Below, piece after piece: positions 44,874 through 52,036 of a stretch of 64,000 bases of DNA (position 1 is its first letter; each line of letters opens with the position of its first letter). The position numbers were made by a program, and so were the translations under genes. This DNA is from AP-15 sp035503615 (GTDB lineage Bacteria; Pseudomonadota; Alphaproteobacteria; ATCC43930; CGMCC-115725): assembly GCA_035503615.1 (NCBI GenBank), contig DATJTI010000027.1:6253-70252 (forward strand), written 5' to 3'. The notes below the pieces were generated by a model. That model did no database searches. It was not told where the DNA came from and worked only from the letters and a program-made list of their open reading frames with translations.

Positions 44874-45050
44874 TCAGAACGCAGCGAGCACGGTCGAATA
44901 GAGGCTGCTGACCGAAGTGCCGAGTGCCGTTACCGCGCCGACGATGACGACCGCCACAAGGCCGCCGATCAAGGCATATTCGATCGCCGTGACCCCGGCC
45001 TCTTCGCCGGCCAATCGGGTAAGTCGCCCGGCCCGGCAGGCATGCCGCAA
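44874..45050 (-). CDS. Flp-type pilin subunit (second), start codon uncertain
   Basis: The C-terminal 45 residues are a clear Flp pilin: EEAGVTAIEYALIGGLVAVV, then IVGAVTALGTSVSSLYSTVL. No ATG precedes it in frame. The best candidate is a TTG at 45050, which gives 58 residues without a good ribosome site; an ATG at 45043 lies one base out of frame. It may use the rare start or have lost its start through a small insertion or deletion. Its tail differs from the other two pilins (LAAF against GSV/SSV). Confidence 0.65.
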   Translation of the reverse strand: MRHACRAGRLTRLAGEEAGVTAIEYALIGGLVAVVIVGAVTALGTSVSSLYSTVLAAF

Positions 45051-45202
45051 AGTCGGGAGCGACGACCAGGCGGGGTATCGCCGGCGCGCAGCGGTGCCGC
45101 CGGCCGGTCTGTCGCTTCCCGAAGCGGCCGGGCGAACCGGGCAGGTCACGGCTCGCCGCCGTCGGCGCGATTGCGCGCGGCCCGACGACGGTTTGGGCAC
45201 CC

Positions 45203-45364
45203 TTAGACGCTGCTGGCGATGGTGCTGAAGGACGTGCTCAGATCGGTGCCGAGAATTTTCCACGCGGCGATGCAAACCACCGCCACAAGCGCCGCGATCA
45301 GCCCATATTCGATCGCCGTGACACCGGAATTGTCCTTGATCAACTTCGTATAAAGGGCGCGCAT
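45203..45364 (-). CDS. Flp/Fap-type pilin subunit (first)
   Basis: A 53-residue prepilin with leader MRALYTKLIKDNSG, TAIEYGLIAALVAVVCIAAW, and tail LGTDLSTSFSTIASSV. AGGAGG precedes the ATG at 45364. It heads a row of three pilin genes on the minus strand ahead of GT87. No tad/cpa assembly genes are present in the window, so the assembly machine must be elsewhere. Confidence 0.92.
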   Translation of the reverse strand: MRALYTKLIKDNSGVTAIEYGLIAALVAVVCIAAWKILGTDLSTSFSTIASSV

Positions 45365-45420
45365 CGGGTCCTCCTCGGGAATGGTCGCGCGCAGCATGCC
45401 GGCGAATCCTTGAGGATGGG

Positions 45421-47334
45421 TTAAGCCTGGGGCAGGTTTCCTTCGGCCGGCATCGCGGCGACAACGGCAATCACGGCCTTGCCATAGCGCTCGCATTTGC
45501 TCGGCCCGAGGCCGGGGATTTCGGCCAAGGCGTCGAGCGTGGCCGGGCGGCGGCGCGCGACTTCGATCAAGGTCGCGTCGTGAAAGATCACATAGGGCGG
45601 CAGCAGCTGGCGGCGCGCCTCGTCGCGGCGCCATGCGCGCAGGGCTTCGAACAACGCCCGCACCATCGGATCGAGACCCGTCGCCCCCACCCTCGTCGTC
45701 CCGATCCCCGTCGCCCCCGCCTCGGCACCGCGCCGGCGAGCGGGCTTGCCATCCGGTCCCTGCCGGTCGCGGCGAAGCTGCACGGTGCCGGCGCCGCGCA
45801 GGATCGCTCTTGCCGCCGGCGTCAAGGCGAGGCCGCCATGCCCGGCAGGATCGGCGGCGGCGAGACCTTGCGCCACGAGCTGGCGGAACACCGAGAGCCA
45901 GCCGCGGCGGTCGAGCTCGCTGCCGACACCAAAGGTCGTCAGTTTGTCGTGCCCGAACCGGCGGATCCGCGGGTTGTCGCTGCCGAGCAGCACATCGACG
46001 AGGTGATGCACGCCAAAGCGCTGACCGGTGCGATAGATCGCGGAGAGCGCCTTTTGCGCCGCGATGGTACCGTCCCAGCTGGCCGGCGGGTCGCGGCAAT
46101 TGTCGCAATTGCCGCAGGGTGGATGATCGCGCTCGCCGAAATAGCCGAGCAGGACCTGGCGGCGGCACGATGCGGTCTCGCAATAGCCGGTCAGCGCCTC
46201 GATCTTTTGCCGCTCGATCTTTTGCCGCTCGATCTTTTGCCGCTCGAGCTGGCGGGGTTCGTTGGACGCCTCGCCGCTGTCCGCGAGCCGCCGCAGGTTC
46301 ACCACATCGGCCATGCCATAGGTCATCCAGGCGTCGGCGGGCCGCCCGTCGCGACCGGCCCGGCCGGTTTCCTGATAATAGGCTTCGAGGCTTCGCGGCG
46401 CGTCGAGATGGGCGACAAACCGCACATCGGGCTTGTCGATGCCCATGCCAAAGGCGATCGTGGCGGCGACCACAATCCCGTCCTCGCGCAGAAAGCGCTC
46501 CTGGTGGCGCTCGCGCACGGCCCCGTCGAGCCCGGCGTGATAGGCAAGGGCGGTGCGGCCGCGGGCTGCGAGCCAGGCCGCGGTTTCCTCGGCCGCTTTG
46601 CGGGTGGCGCAATAGACGATGCCGGCATCGCGCGGATGCTCGGCAACAAGAAACCGCCACAGCTGTTCGAGCGGGCGGTGCTTGGGCACGATGCGGTAAT
46701 GAAGGTTCGGGCGATCATAGCCGGCGGCAAAGACCGGGGCGCGGCCGAGCCCGAGCTGGGTGACGATGTCACGCCGGGTCGGTGCGTCCGCGGTCGCGGT
46801 CAAGGCCAGCAGCGGCACCGCGGGAAAGCGCTCTTTGAGAACCGACAGCCGCTGGTATTCGGGGCGGAAATCGTGGCCCCATTGCGAGATGCAATGCGCC
46901 TCGTCGACGGCGAAGAGGGCAAGCGGCGCGCGCGCCAGGAGGTCGAGGCAGCGCGTGGTCACGAGCCGCTCGGGCGCGACATAGACGAGATCGAGTGCGC
47001 CCTCGCCGACCGCGCGCTCGACCGCCGCCGCCTCGCCCGCGGTCAGGCGCGAGTTTAGCGCCGCGGCGCGCACCCCGGCCCGAGTGAGCGCATCGACCTG
47101 GTCCTTCATCAGCGCGATCAGCGGCGAGACGACGACGCCGAGGCCCGGCCGCAGCAATGCCGGGATCTGGTAGCACAGCGATTTGCCGCCGCCCGTGGGC
47201 ATCAGCACCAACGCATCGCCGCCGGCGAGGACATGCTCGACGACGGCCTGCTGCGAGCCGCGAAAACTGTCGAAGCCGAACACCCCGCGCAAGATGTCGT
47301 GCGGAGTCTGCCGGCAGGGTTCGGTTCCGCTCAT
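45421..47334 (-). CDS. recQ: ATP-dependent DNA helicase RecQ
   Basis: A 637-residue helicase. Walker A MPTGGGKS is at residues 45-52, DEAH at 144-147 followed by CISQWGHDFRP, and motif VI in YYQETGRAGRDG. The zinc-binding part shows CETASC and CGNCDNC; a winged-helix domain and a C-terminal HRDC domain (YVIFHDATLIEVARRRP) follow. The linker before the zinc site holds three ERQKI repeats (about residues 364-379) made by a 15-base duplication. The ATG at 47334 is chosen because the frame upstream is repeat-rich and not helicase-like. Confidence 0.96.
   Translation of the reverse strand: MSGTEPCRQTPHDILRGVFGFDSFRGSQQAVVEHVLAGGDALVLMPTGGGKSLCYQIPALLRPGLGVVVSPLIALMKDQVDALTRAGVRAAALNSRLTAGEAAAVERAVGEGALDLVYVAPERLVTTRCLDLLARAPLALFAVDEAHCISQWGHDFRPEYQRLSVLKERFPAVPLLALTATADAPTRRDIVTQLGLGRAPVFAAGYDRPNLHYRIVPKHRPLEQLWRFLVAEHPRDAGIVYCATRKAAEETAAWLAARGRTALAYHAGLDGAVRERHQERFLREDGIVVAATIAFGMGIDKPDVRFVAHLDAPRSLEAYYQETGRAGRDGRPADAWMTYGMADVVNLRRLADSGEASNEPRQLERQKIERQKIERQKIEALTGYCETASCRRQVLLGYFGERDHPPCGNCDNCRDPPASWDGTIAAQKALSAIYRTGQRFGVHHLVDVLLGSDNPRIRRFGHDKLTTFGVGSELDRRGWLSVFRQLVAQGLAAADPAGHGGLALTPAARAILRGAGTVQLRRDRQGPDGKPARRRGAEAGATGIGTTRVGATGLDPMVRALFEALRAWRRDEARRQLLPPYVIFHDATLIEVARRRPATLDALAEIPGLGPSKCERYGKAVIAVVAAMPAEGNLPQA
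46198..46242 (+). repeat. 15-base in-frame tandem repeat inside recQ, three copies
   Basis: CTCGATCTTTTGCCG at 46198-46212, 46213-46227 and 46228-46242, all identical. It encodes ERQKI three times in the loop ahead of the zinc-binding region, so it should lengthen a surface loop without breaking the fold. Confidence 0.95.
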
Positions 47335-47380
47335 TGCCCGTTCTGTCGCCCTCCGATGTGCACCCTGCGGTTTTTTCCAT

Positions 47381-47425
47381 GCGCCGGACGCCCATGCGTC
47401 GGACGCCCATGCGCCGGATGCAGGC
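47381..47425 (+). repeat. 15-base tandem repeat upstream of recQ, three copies
   Basis: GCGCCGGACGCCCAT (47381-47395), GCGTCGGACGCCCAT (47396-47410) and a diverged third copy (47411-47425). It lies in the spacer between the divergent recQ and LdtD-type genes. Confidence 0.85.
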
Positions 47426-47533
47426 CCGGCCTGCGCGTGATAGCCTCGCGGCCGGCCCCGGTCGAGCCGATCTATAGCCAAGTGAGCAATTTCGGGCGAT
47501 CGCCGTGCTCGCGAGGGTAACATCACGGGCCGG

Positions 47534-49033
47534 ATGTCCGGCAAGCAGGACAGAGTGGTGACGGAGGCGGTGCTGCCGCTTCGCGCATTACGCGGCCGGC
47601 TCGCCAAGAACTGCGCCGGGATCGTCGGTCCGCTGCTATTGGCGCTGACAACGCCCGCGGCGCTGGCCGACCCGCCGCCGGTCACGGCGCTGGCGGCGCC
47701 GCTGCCCGCACCCGGCGCCGGACCGGCGACGCTATCTCCGTTCACCGGCAATGACGCGGTCGAGGACCGGCTCGATCCGGCATCCCGGCTGGTGCTGGCC
47801 GGCGAGCGGCTCGACGATCACCTGCTACGCCGCTTCTATCTGGCGCACGATTATCAGATGGTGTGGAACCGTTACCCGCGCCAGGCAGCGGCATTGTGGG
47901 ACCTGGTTCGGCATGCTGAGCGCCAGGGGCTCGATCCGGCGCTGTTTCACAGCATCGGCCTGCGCCGCCATTGGGCGATGCTGTCGCCGGTCGAGCGCGA
48001 CCTGTTGTTGTCGGATGCGTTTCTGTCCTATGCCGAGGCGCTCGCCGGAGGTGCCGTGCCGGTCGCGGATCGCGACCCCAACGAGGCGCTGCGGGCGCCT
48101 CCGGTCGATGTCGTCGCGGTGCTCGATGCGGCGATCGCCACTCCTGATCCAGCCGCGCGCATTGCGGCGCTGGCGCCGTCCTCGCCCGAATATCGGGCGA
48201 TGTGCCGCGCCTATCTCACCGCGCGGGCTATCGCTGCCGGCACGACAGAGCCCGGCTTCGGCCGGCAGCAGCCGACGCCGGCACGCATCGCCGCGGCGCA
48301 GTGGCAGCTGCGGCAGCTCGCGGTCAATCTGGAGCGGCTGCGCTGGCTGCCGCGGCCGATGCCCGCCGACCGGGTCGTCGTCGATACCGCCATCGCGCAG
48401 CTCCAGCTGTTCCGCGACGACCGGCCGGTCTTCACAACTCGCGTCGTGATCGGCGAATTCGACAACCAGACGCCCGAACTCCAATCGGTGATCAGCGGCA
48501 TCCTGTTCAACCCGCCATGGAACGTGCCGCGCTCGATCTTCGAAAAGGAAATCCGGCCGAGGCTCGCGGTGGATCGCCATTATCTCGCCGAGCATCACAT
48601 GCGCTGGCGCGGGCCGGGGGAGGTGCAGCAGGTGGCTGGACCATACAGTTCGCTCGGGAGGCTCAAATTCGAGATGGCCGACCGGTTCGACGTCTATCTG
48701 CATGACACTCCGGAGAAGTGGCGCTTCGCAGCCGCCGAGCGGCTGATGAGCCATGGTTGCGTTCGGGTCGAACATCCGAATACGCTGGCGGCAATGCTGC
48801 TCGGGCAAACCCCGCAGGCAATCGCCGCCGCGATTGCGGTCGAGCGCACGCATGGCCGGGAGCTGCCGCGGCCGATACCGGTGTTCATCGTCTATCGCAC
48901 GGCGATCGCCGAATCGGATGGCGCGATCGCGTTTCGCGGCGATCCCTACCAGCGTGATGCCCGGATCTGGGCCTATCTCGATCGCGCGACGCCACCGGCG
49001 AGCAGCCGCGAGATCGTCGCCAGCCAACGCTAA
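47534..49033 (+). CDS. LdtD (YcbB)-type L,D-transpeptidase
   Basis: A 499-residue periplasmic enzyme that makes 3-3 cross-links in peptidoglycan. A signal or anchor lies at about 28-48 (IVGPLLLALTTPAALA). The large N-terminal scaffold domain precedes a YkuD catalytic part whose motif is HDTP (near residue 393) and MSHGCVRVEHP with the active Cys near 407. FNPPWNVPRSIFEKEI is characteristic of the LdtD branch. The usual separate peptidoglycan-binding domain is not obvious. A DUF882 protein follows on the same strand. Confidence 0.92.
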   Translation: MSGKQDRVVTEAVLPLRALRGRLAKNCAGIVGPLLLALTTPAALADPPPVTALAAPLPAPGAGPATLSPFTGNDAVEDRLDPASRLVLAGERLDDHLLRRFYLAHDYQMVWNRYPRQAAALWDLVRHAERQGLDPALFHSIGLRRHWAMLSPVERDLLLSDAFLSYAEALAGGAVPVADRDPNEALRAPPVDVVAVLDAAIATPDPAARIAALAPSSPEYRAMCRAYLTARAIAAGTTEPGFGRQQPTPARIAAAQWQLRQLAVNLERLRWLPRPMPADRVVVDTAIAQLQLFRDDRPVFTTRVVIGEFDNQTPELQSVISGILFNPPWNVPRSIFEKEIRPRLAVDRHYLAEHHMRWRGPGEVQQVAGPYSSLGRLKFEMADRFDVYLHDTPEKWRFAAAERLMSHGCVRVEHPNTLAAMLLGQTPQAIAAAIAVERTHGRELPRPIPVFIVYRTAIAESDGAIAFRGDPYQRDARIWAYLDRATPPASSREIVASQR

Positions 49034-49175
49034 GCGCGATGATCCAATAAATCTATTCAACTAATGCAGTAATATATCCGGTAACAGCGGGGCGAGTCGC
49101 GGGTTTGCCCGATCGAGCTTGCTCGGCGTCTTACGGGATGCTAATCGGCCCCCCGGGGAATCGGGGGGACAACCA

Positions 49176-49736
49176 TTGCGACCGTCTGCATTATTGAGCC
49201 GGCGCCGGCTGCTCGGCGCCGCGACTGCGGTTGCCGCCGTCGGTCTGGTCAAGCCGGCCTCGGCGGTGTCGTTCGCGCCGCGCTCGGTATCGCTCTACAA
49301 TGTCCATACCGGCGAGTGGTTGCGCACCGTCTATTGGGCCGACGGCCATTACATCCGCGAGGCGGTGCGCGACATCAACTGGATCCTGCGCGATCATGAT
49401 TCGGGGGAAATCCGACCGATGAACGCCGGCGTGCTCGATGTCCTCGGCATGCTGCGCCGGCGGCTCGACACGAATGCGCCGTTTCTCGTCGTCTGCGGCT
49501 ACCGCTCGCCAAGCACCAACTACCGGCTGTGGCTCGAAGGTGCTGGAGTGGCCAGGCACAGCTATCACATCAAGGGGATGGCGGTCGATCTGCGGATCGA
49601 AGGGCGCAGCCTCGAAGAGGTCCGCGATGCGGCGCTGGGCCTGCGCGGCGGTGGCGTCGGCTACTATCCGCGCGCCGATTTCATCCATGTCGATTGCGGC
49701 CCGGTGCGCCATTGGGTGTGGCCGCGACGCGCCTAG
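49176..49736 (+). CDS. DUF882/YcbK-type peptidase M15-like protein, Tat-exported
   Basis: A 186-residue protein. I place the start at TTG 49176, which has GGGGGGA seven bases upstream; the frame begins at an earlier TTG (49119) that lacks such a site. The N-terminus is a Tat signal (SRRRLLGAATAVAAVGLV, cleavage after ASA). Zinc-ligand patterns of the D-Ala-D-Ala carboxypeptidase fold are present: HSYHIKGMAVDL and FIHVDCGPVRHW. YcbK relatives cluster with LdtD in many proteobacteria, as here, and trim peptidoglycan. Confidence 0.9.
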   Translation: MRPSALLSRRRLLGAATAVAAVGLVKPASAVSFAPRSVSLYNVHTGEWLRTVYWADGHYIREAVRDINWILRDHDSGEIRPMNAGVLDVLGMLRRRLDTNAPFLVVCGYRSPSTNYRLWLEGAGVARHSYHIKGMAVDLRIEGRSLEEVRDAALGLRGGGVGYYPRADFIHVDCGPVRHWVWPRRA

Positions 49737-49879
49737 CAGCACCGCCTATCCGGGTCCTCGCGCCGGCCGGCCGCTGTCCGGTTTAGCGATCTTGCAAAAG
49801 ATGTCGAAACCGTACCGGGAACCCCGGGCATACGGCGCGGGTTTGTGCTCGCGACGGTCAACCACCTGCGCGAGACAAA

Positions 49880-50035
49880 ATGCTAGGCACGATCCTTCTG
49901 ATCATCCTGATCCTGCTGCTGGTCGGCGCGCTGCCGCATTGGGGCTACAGCACCGGCTGGGGATATTATCCGAGTGGCGGGCTCGGTCTCCTGCTGGTCA
50001 TTGTGATCATCCTGCTGCTGGTCGGCCGGCTCTGA
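49880..50035 (+). CDS. DUF3309 small membrane protein
   Basis: A 51-residue frame: MLGTILLIILILLLVGALP, then HWGYSTGWGYYPSGG, then a second hydrophobic helix LGLLLVIVIILLLVGRL. This two-helix arrangement around a Tyr/Gly loop is the DUF3309 pattern. The ATG at 49880 has a weak GAGAC-like site. Function unknown; often seen near stress or envelope genes in alphaproteobacteria. Confidence 0.85.
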   Translation: MLGTILLIILILLLVGALPHWGYSTGWGYYPSGGLGLLLVIVIILLLVGRL

Positions 50036-50044
50036 CGCGCGTCT

Positions 50045-50413
50045 TCAGCCAGGGACAGGCGCGCGGCGCAGCACCTCGAGACGCAGCGGCAAGGGCTGGC
50101 CGAGCCACATCGCGAACCGGGTGTGGTCGGCGACACTGTCGCCCGATTGCGGGTGGACCAGAACGTCGAGCCCGTCGCGGTTCAGCATCAGCCACGGCAC
50201 CAGAAGCGGGAATTCGCTTGCGGCGAAAGCCACCTGGTACATCGACACCGGATGCGGACCGACCGGCTCGTCATGCCAGTTGCCGAGCCTGGCGGTGAAG
50301 CGCTCGCCGATCCCCTGACGCAGCCGCTCGGCTTTCGCCCGGGTCGCGGGATCGTAATAGATATGCGCGTGCCAGCCGTCGATCCGGCCGGGATCATCGA
50401 ATGCCTCAGCCAT
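50045..50413 (-). CDS. DOPA 4,5-dioxygenase family protein
   Basis: A 122-residue member of the small extradiol-type DOPA dioxygenase family. Metal-binding His candidates are in WHAHIYYD (residues 14-16), NWHDEPVGPHPVSMYQV and VLVHPQSGDSVADHT. Bacterial members have no proven natural substrate. The start overlaps the end of the upstream GNAT gene by eight bases, so the two are translated together. Confidence 0.88.
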   Translation of the reverse strand: MAEAFDDPGRIDGWHAHIYYDPATRAKAERLRQGIGERFTARLGNWHDEPVGPHPVSMYQVAFAASEFPLLVPWLMLNRDGLDVLVHPQSGDSVADHTRFAMWLGQPLPLRLEVLRRAPVPG

Positions 50414-50969
50414 GTCCGCCTCCTATGCCGTTGGGTGCCGCCCCGGGCATTGTGGCGGCACCGGGGCCGAGGGCGCGCTGCATCAGCACGATATCGACCC
50501 AGCCGCCGAATTTGAAGCCGATCGCCGGCAACACGCCGATCCGGCTGAAGCCGAGCGCCTGGTGCAGCCGGATCGACGGCCACTGCTCGCTGCCGCCGAT
50601 CACCGCGACCATCTGCCGATAGCCAAGTGCTGCCGAGCGCGCGATCAGTTCGGACAGCAAGGCGCGCCCGATGCCGCGACCGGTCTCGCCGGCCTCGATA
50701 TAGATCGAATCTTCGAGGGTGAAGCGGTAGGCCGAGCGCGTCCGATAGGCGCCCGCGTAGCAATAGCCGATGACTCGCCCCGCCCGCTCGGCAACCAGGT
50801 AGGGCAGCCCTTGGTCGAGGATCGCGCGCCGGCGGTGGGCGATCTCGTCGCGCTCGGGCGGCACCTCCTCGAACGAGGCGACGCCGTGCAGCACGTGATG
50901 GGCGTAGATCGCCGCGATCGCTGCGACATCGCGATCTTCGGACGGCCGCAGCTGGAGGCTACCGCTCAT
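50406..50969 (-). CDS. GNAT N-acetyltransferase, phosphinothricin acetyltransferase-like
   Basis: A 187-residue acetyltransferase. The opening LRPSEDRDVAAIAAIYAHHVLHGVASFEE and the acetyl-CoA loop ETGRGIGRALLSELIARS (near residue 90) with LHQALGFSRIGVL match the PAT/Bar branch, whose natural substrates are probably amino acids such as methionine derivatives. It forms a two-gene unit with the DOPA dioxygenase-like gene. Confidence 0.9.
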   Translation of the reverse strand: MSGSLQLRPSEDRDVAAIAAIYAHHVLHGVASFEEVPPERDEIAHRRRAILDQGLPYLVAERAGRVIGYCYAGAYRTRSAYRFTLEDSIYIEAGETGRGIGRALLSELIARSAALGYRQMVAVIGGSEQWPSIRLHQALGFSRIGVLPAIGFKFGGWVDIVLMQRALGPGAATMPGAAPNGIGGGHG

Positions 50970-50991
50970 CCGGACCCGGCGGCGACGCGGC

Positions 50992-51972
50992 TCAGATCAC
51001 CCGCACCGGCTTGCCGTCGAGAAAGGCCACGACGTTCTCGACGATCTGCGGATAGGAGTTGCGGTAGTTCTCGTCGGTGACATAGCCGATATGCGGGGTC
51101 AGGATCACGTTGGGCGCGGTGCGCAACGGGTGATCGACCGGCAGCGGCTCCTTGTCGTAGACGTCGAACCCGGCATAGGCGAGGTGACCCTCTTTGAGCG
51201 CGGCGATGATCGCCGCGGTGTCGCAGATCGGCCCGCGCGAGGTGTTGACCAGGATCGCCGACGGTTTCATCAGCCCGATCTCGCGAGCGCCGACCAGGCC
51301 GCGGCTGCGCGGGCTCAGCACCAGATGCACCGAGAGAATGTCGGCGCGGCGGAACAGTTCGTCCTTCTCGACCCGCTCGACGCCTTGGGCTGCGGCCCTC
51401 TCAGCTGTCAAATTCTGGCTCCAGGCGATCGCCTTCATGCCAAAGGCGAGCCCGACGCGGGCGACGGCACTGCCGAGCCGCCCGAGACCCAAGAGGCCCA
51501 GGGTCTTGCCGGCGACGCGATGGCCGATGCGGGTCTGCCAGCCGCCCTGGCGCATGAACTGGTGGTCTTCGGCGATCCGCCGGGCAGCGCCGAGGATCAA
51601 CCCCCAGGCCAGCTCGGCGGTGTCCTCGTTGCCGCCGCCCCCTGGAACATTAGCCGGACCGCCGGTGCCGCACACGGTGACGCCGTGGTCCTTCAGTGCG
51701 GCCATATCGAAGGATGCGTTGCGCATGCCGGTGGTGATCAGCAGTTTCAGGCTCGGCAGCCGATCGACGACCGATTTCGGAAACGGCGTGCGCTCGCGCA
51801 TCGCGGCGACCAGCTCAGACCCGGCGAGCGCGCGCACCACCGCGTCCTCATCGGCGAACGGATGGCGCTCGACGGCGATGTCGATGCCGCGGCTCTTCAC
51901 TGGCGACCAGTCCGCCATGTCGAGTGCCACACCCTGGTAATCGTCAAGGATGCTCAATCGCATTGCCGCCAT
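50992..51972 (-). CDS. D-2-hydroxyacid dehydrogenase family protein
   Basis: A 326-residue NAD-dependent oxidoreductase. The Rossmann motif GLLGLGRLGSAVA lies near residue 150; the catalytic Arg is in VNTSRGP, Glu in YDKEPLPVDHPL and His in LTPHIGYV. The first residue may be the ATG at 51972 or 51963. The form with NVPGGGGNEDTAELAWGLIL is common in proteobacterial proteins of unknown substrate. The GNAT gene follows 23 bases downstream on the same strand. Confidence 0.92.
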   Translation of the reverse strand: MAAMRLSILDDYQGVALDMADWSPVKSRGIDIAVERHPFADEDAVVRALAGSELVAAMRERTPFPKSVVDRLPSLKLLITTGMRNASFDMAALKDHGVTVCGTGGPANVPGGGGNEDTAELAWGLILGAARRIAEDHQFMRQGGWQTRIGHRVAGKTLGLLGLGRLGSAVARVGLAFGMKAIAWSQNLTAERAAAQGVERVEKDELFRRADILSVHLVLSPRSRGLVGAREIGLMKPSAILVNTSRGPICDTAAIIAALKEGHLAYAGFDVYDKEPLPVDHPLRTAPNVILTPHIGYVTDENYRNSYPQIVENVVAFLDGKPVRVI

Positions 51973-52036
51973 TCTTTCCTCCCCTGCCCGTCTGATGCCA
52001 TCGCCTTGGTAAGGTTCGAGTTCACCTGACGCCGCG

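Noticed and set aside
45580..47058. Long plus-strand frame opposite recQ
   Set aside because: No recognisable domain; recQ on the minus strand has a full set of helicase motifs across the same bases.
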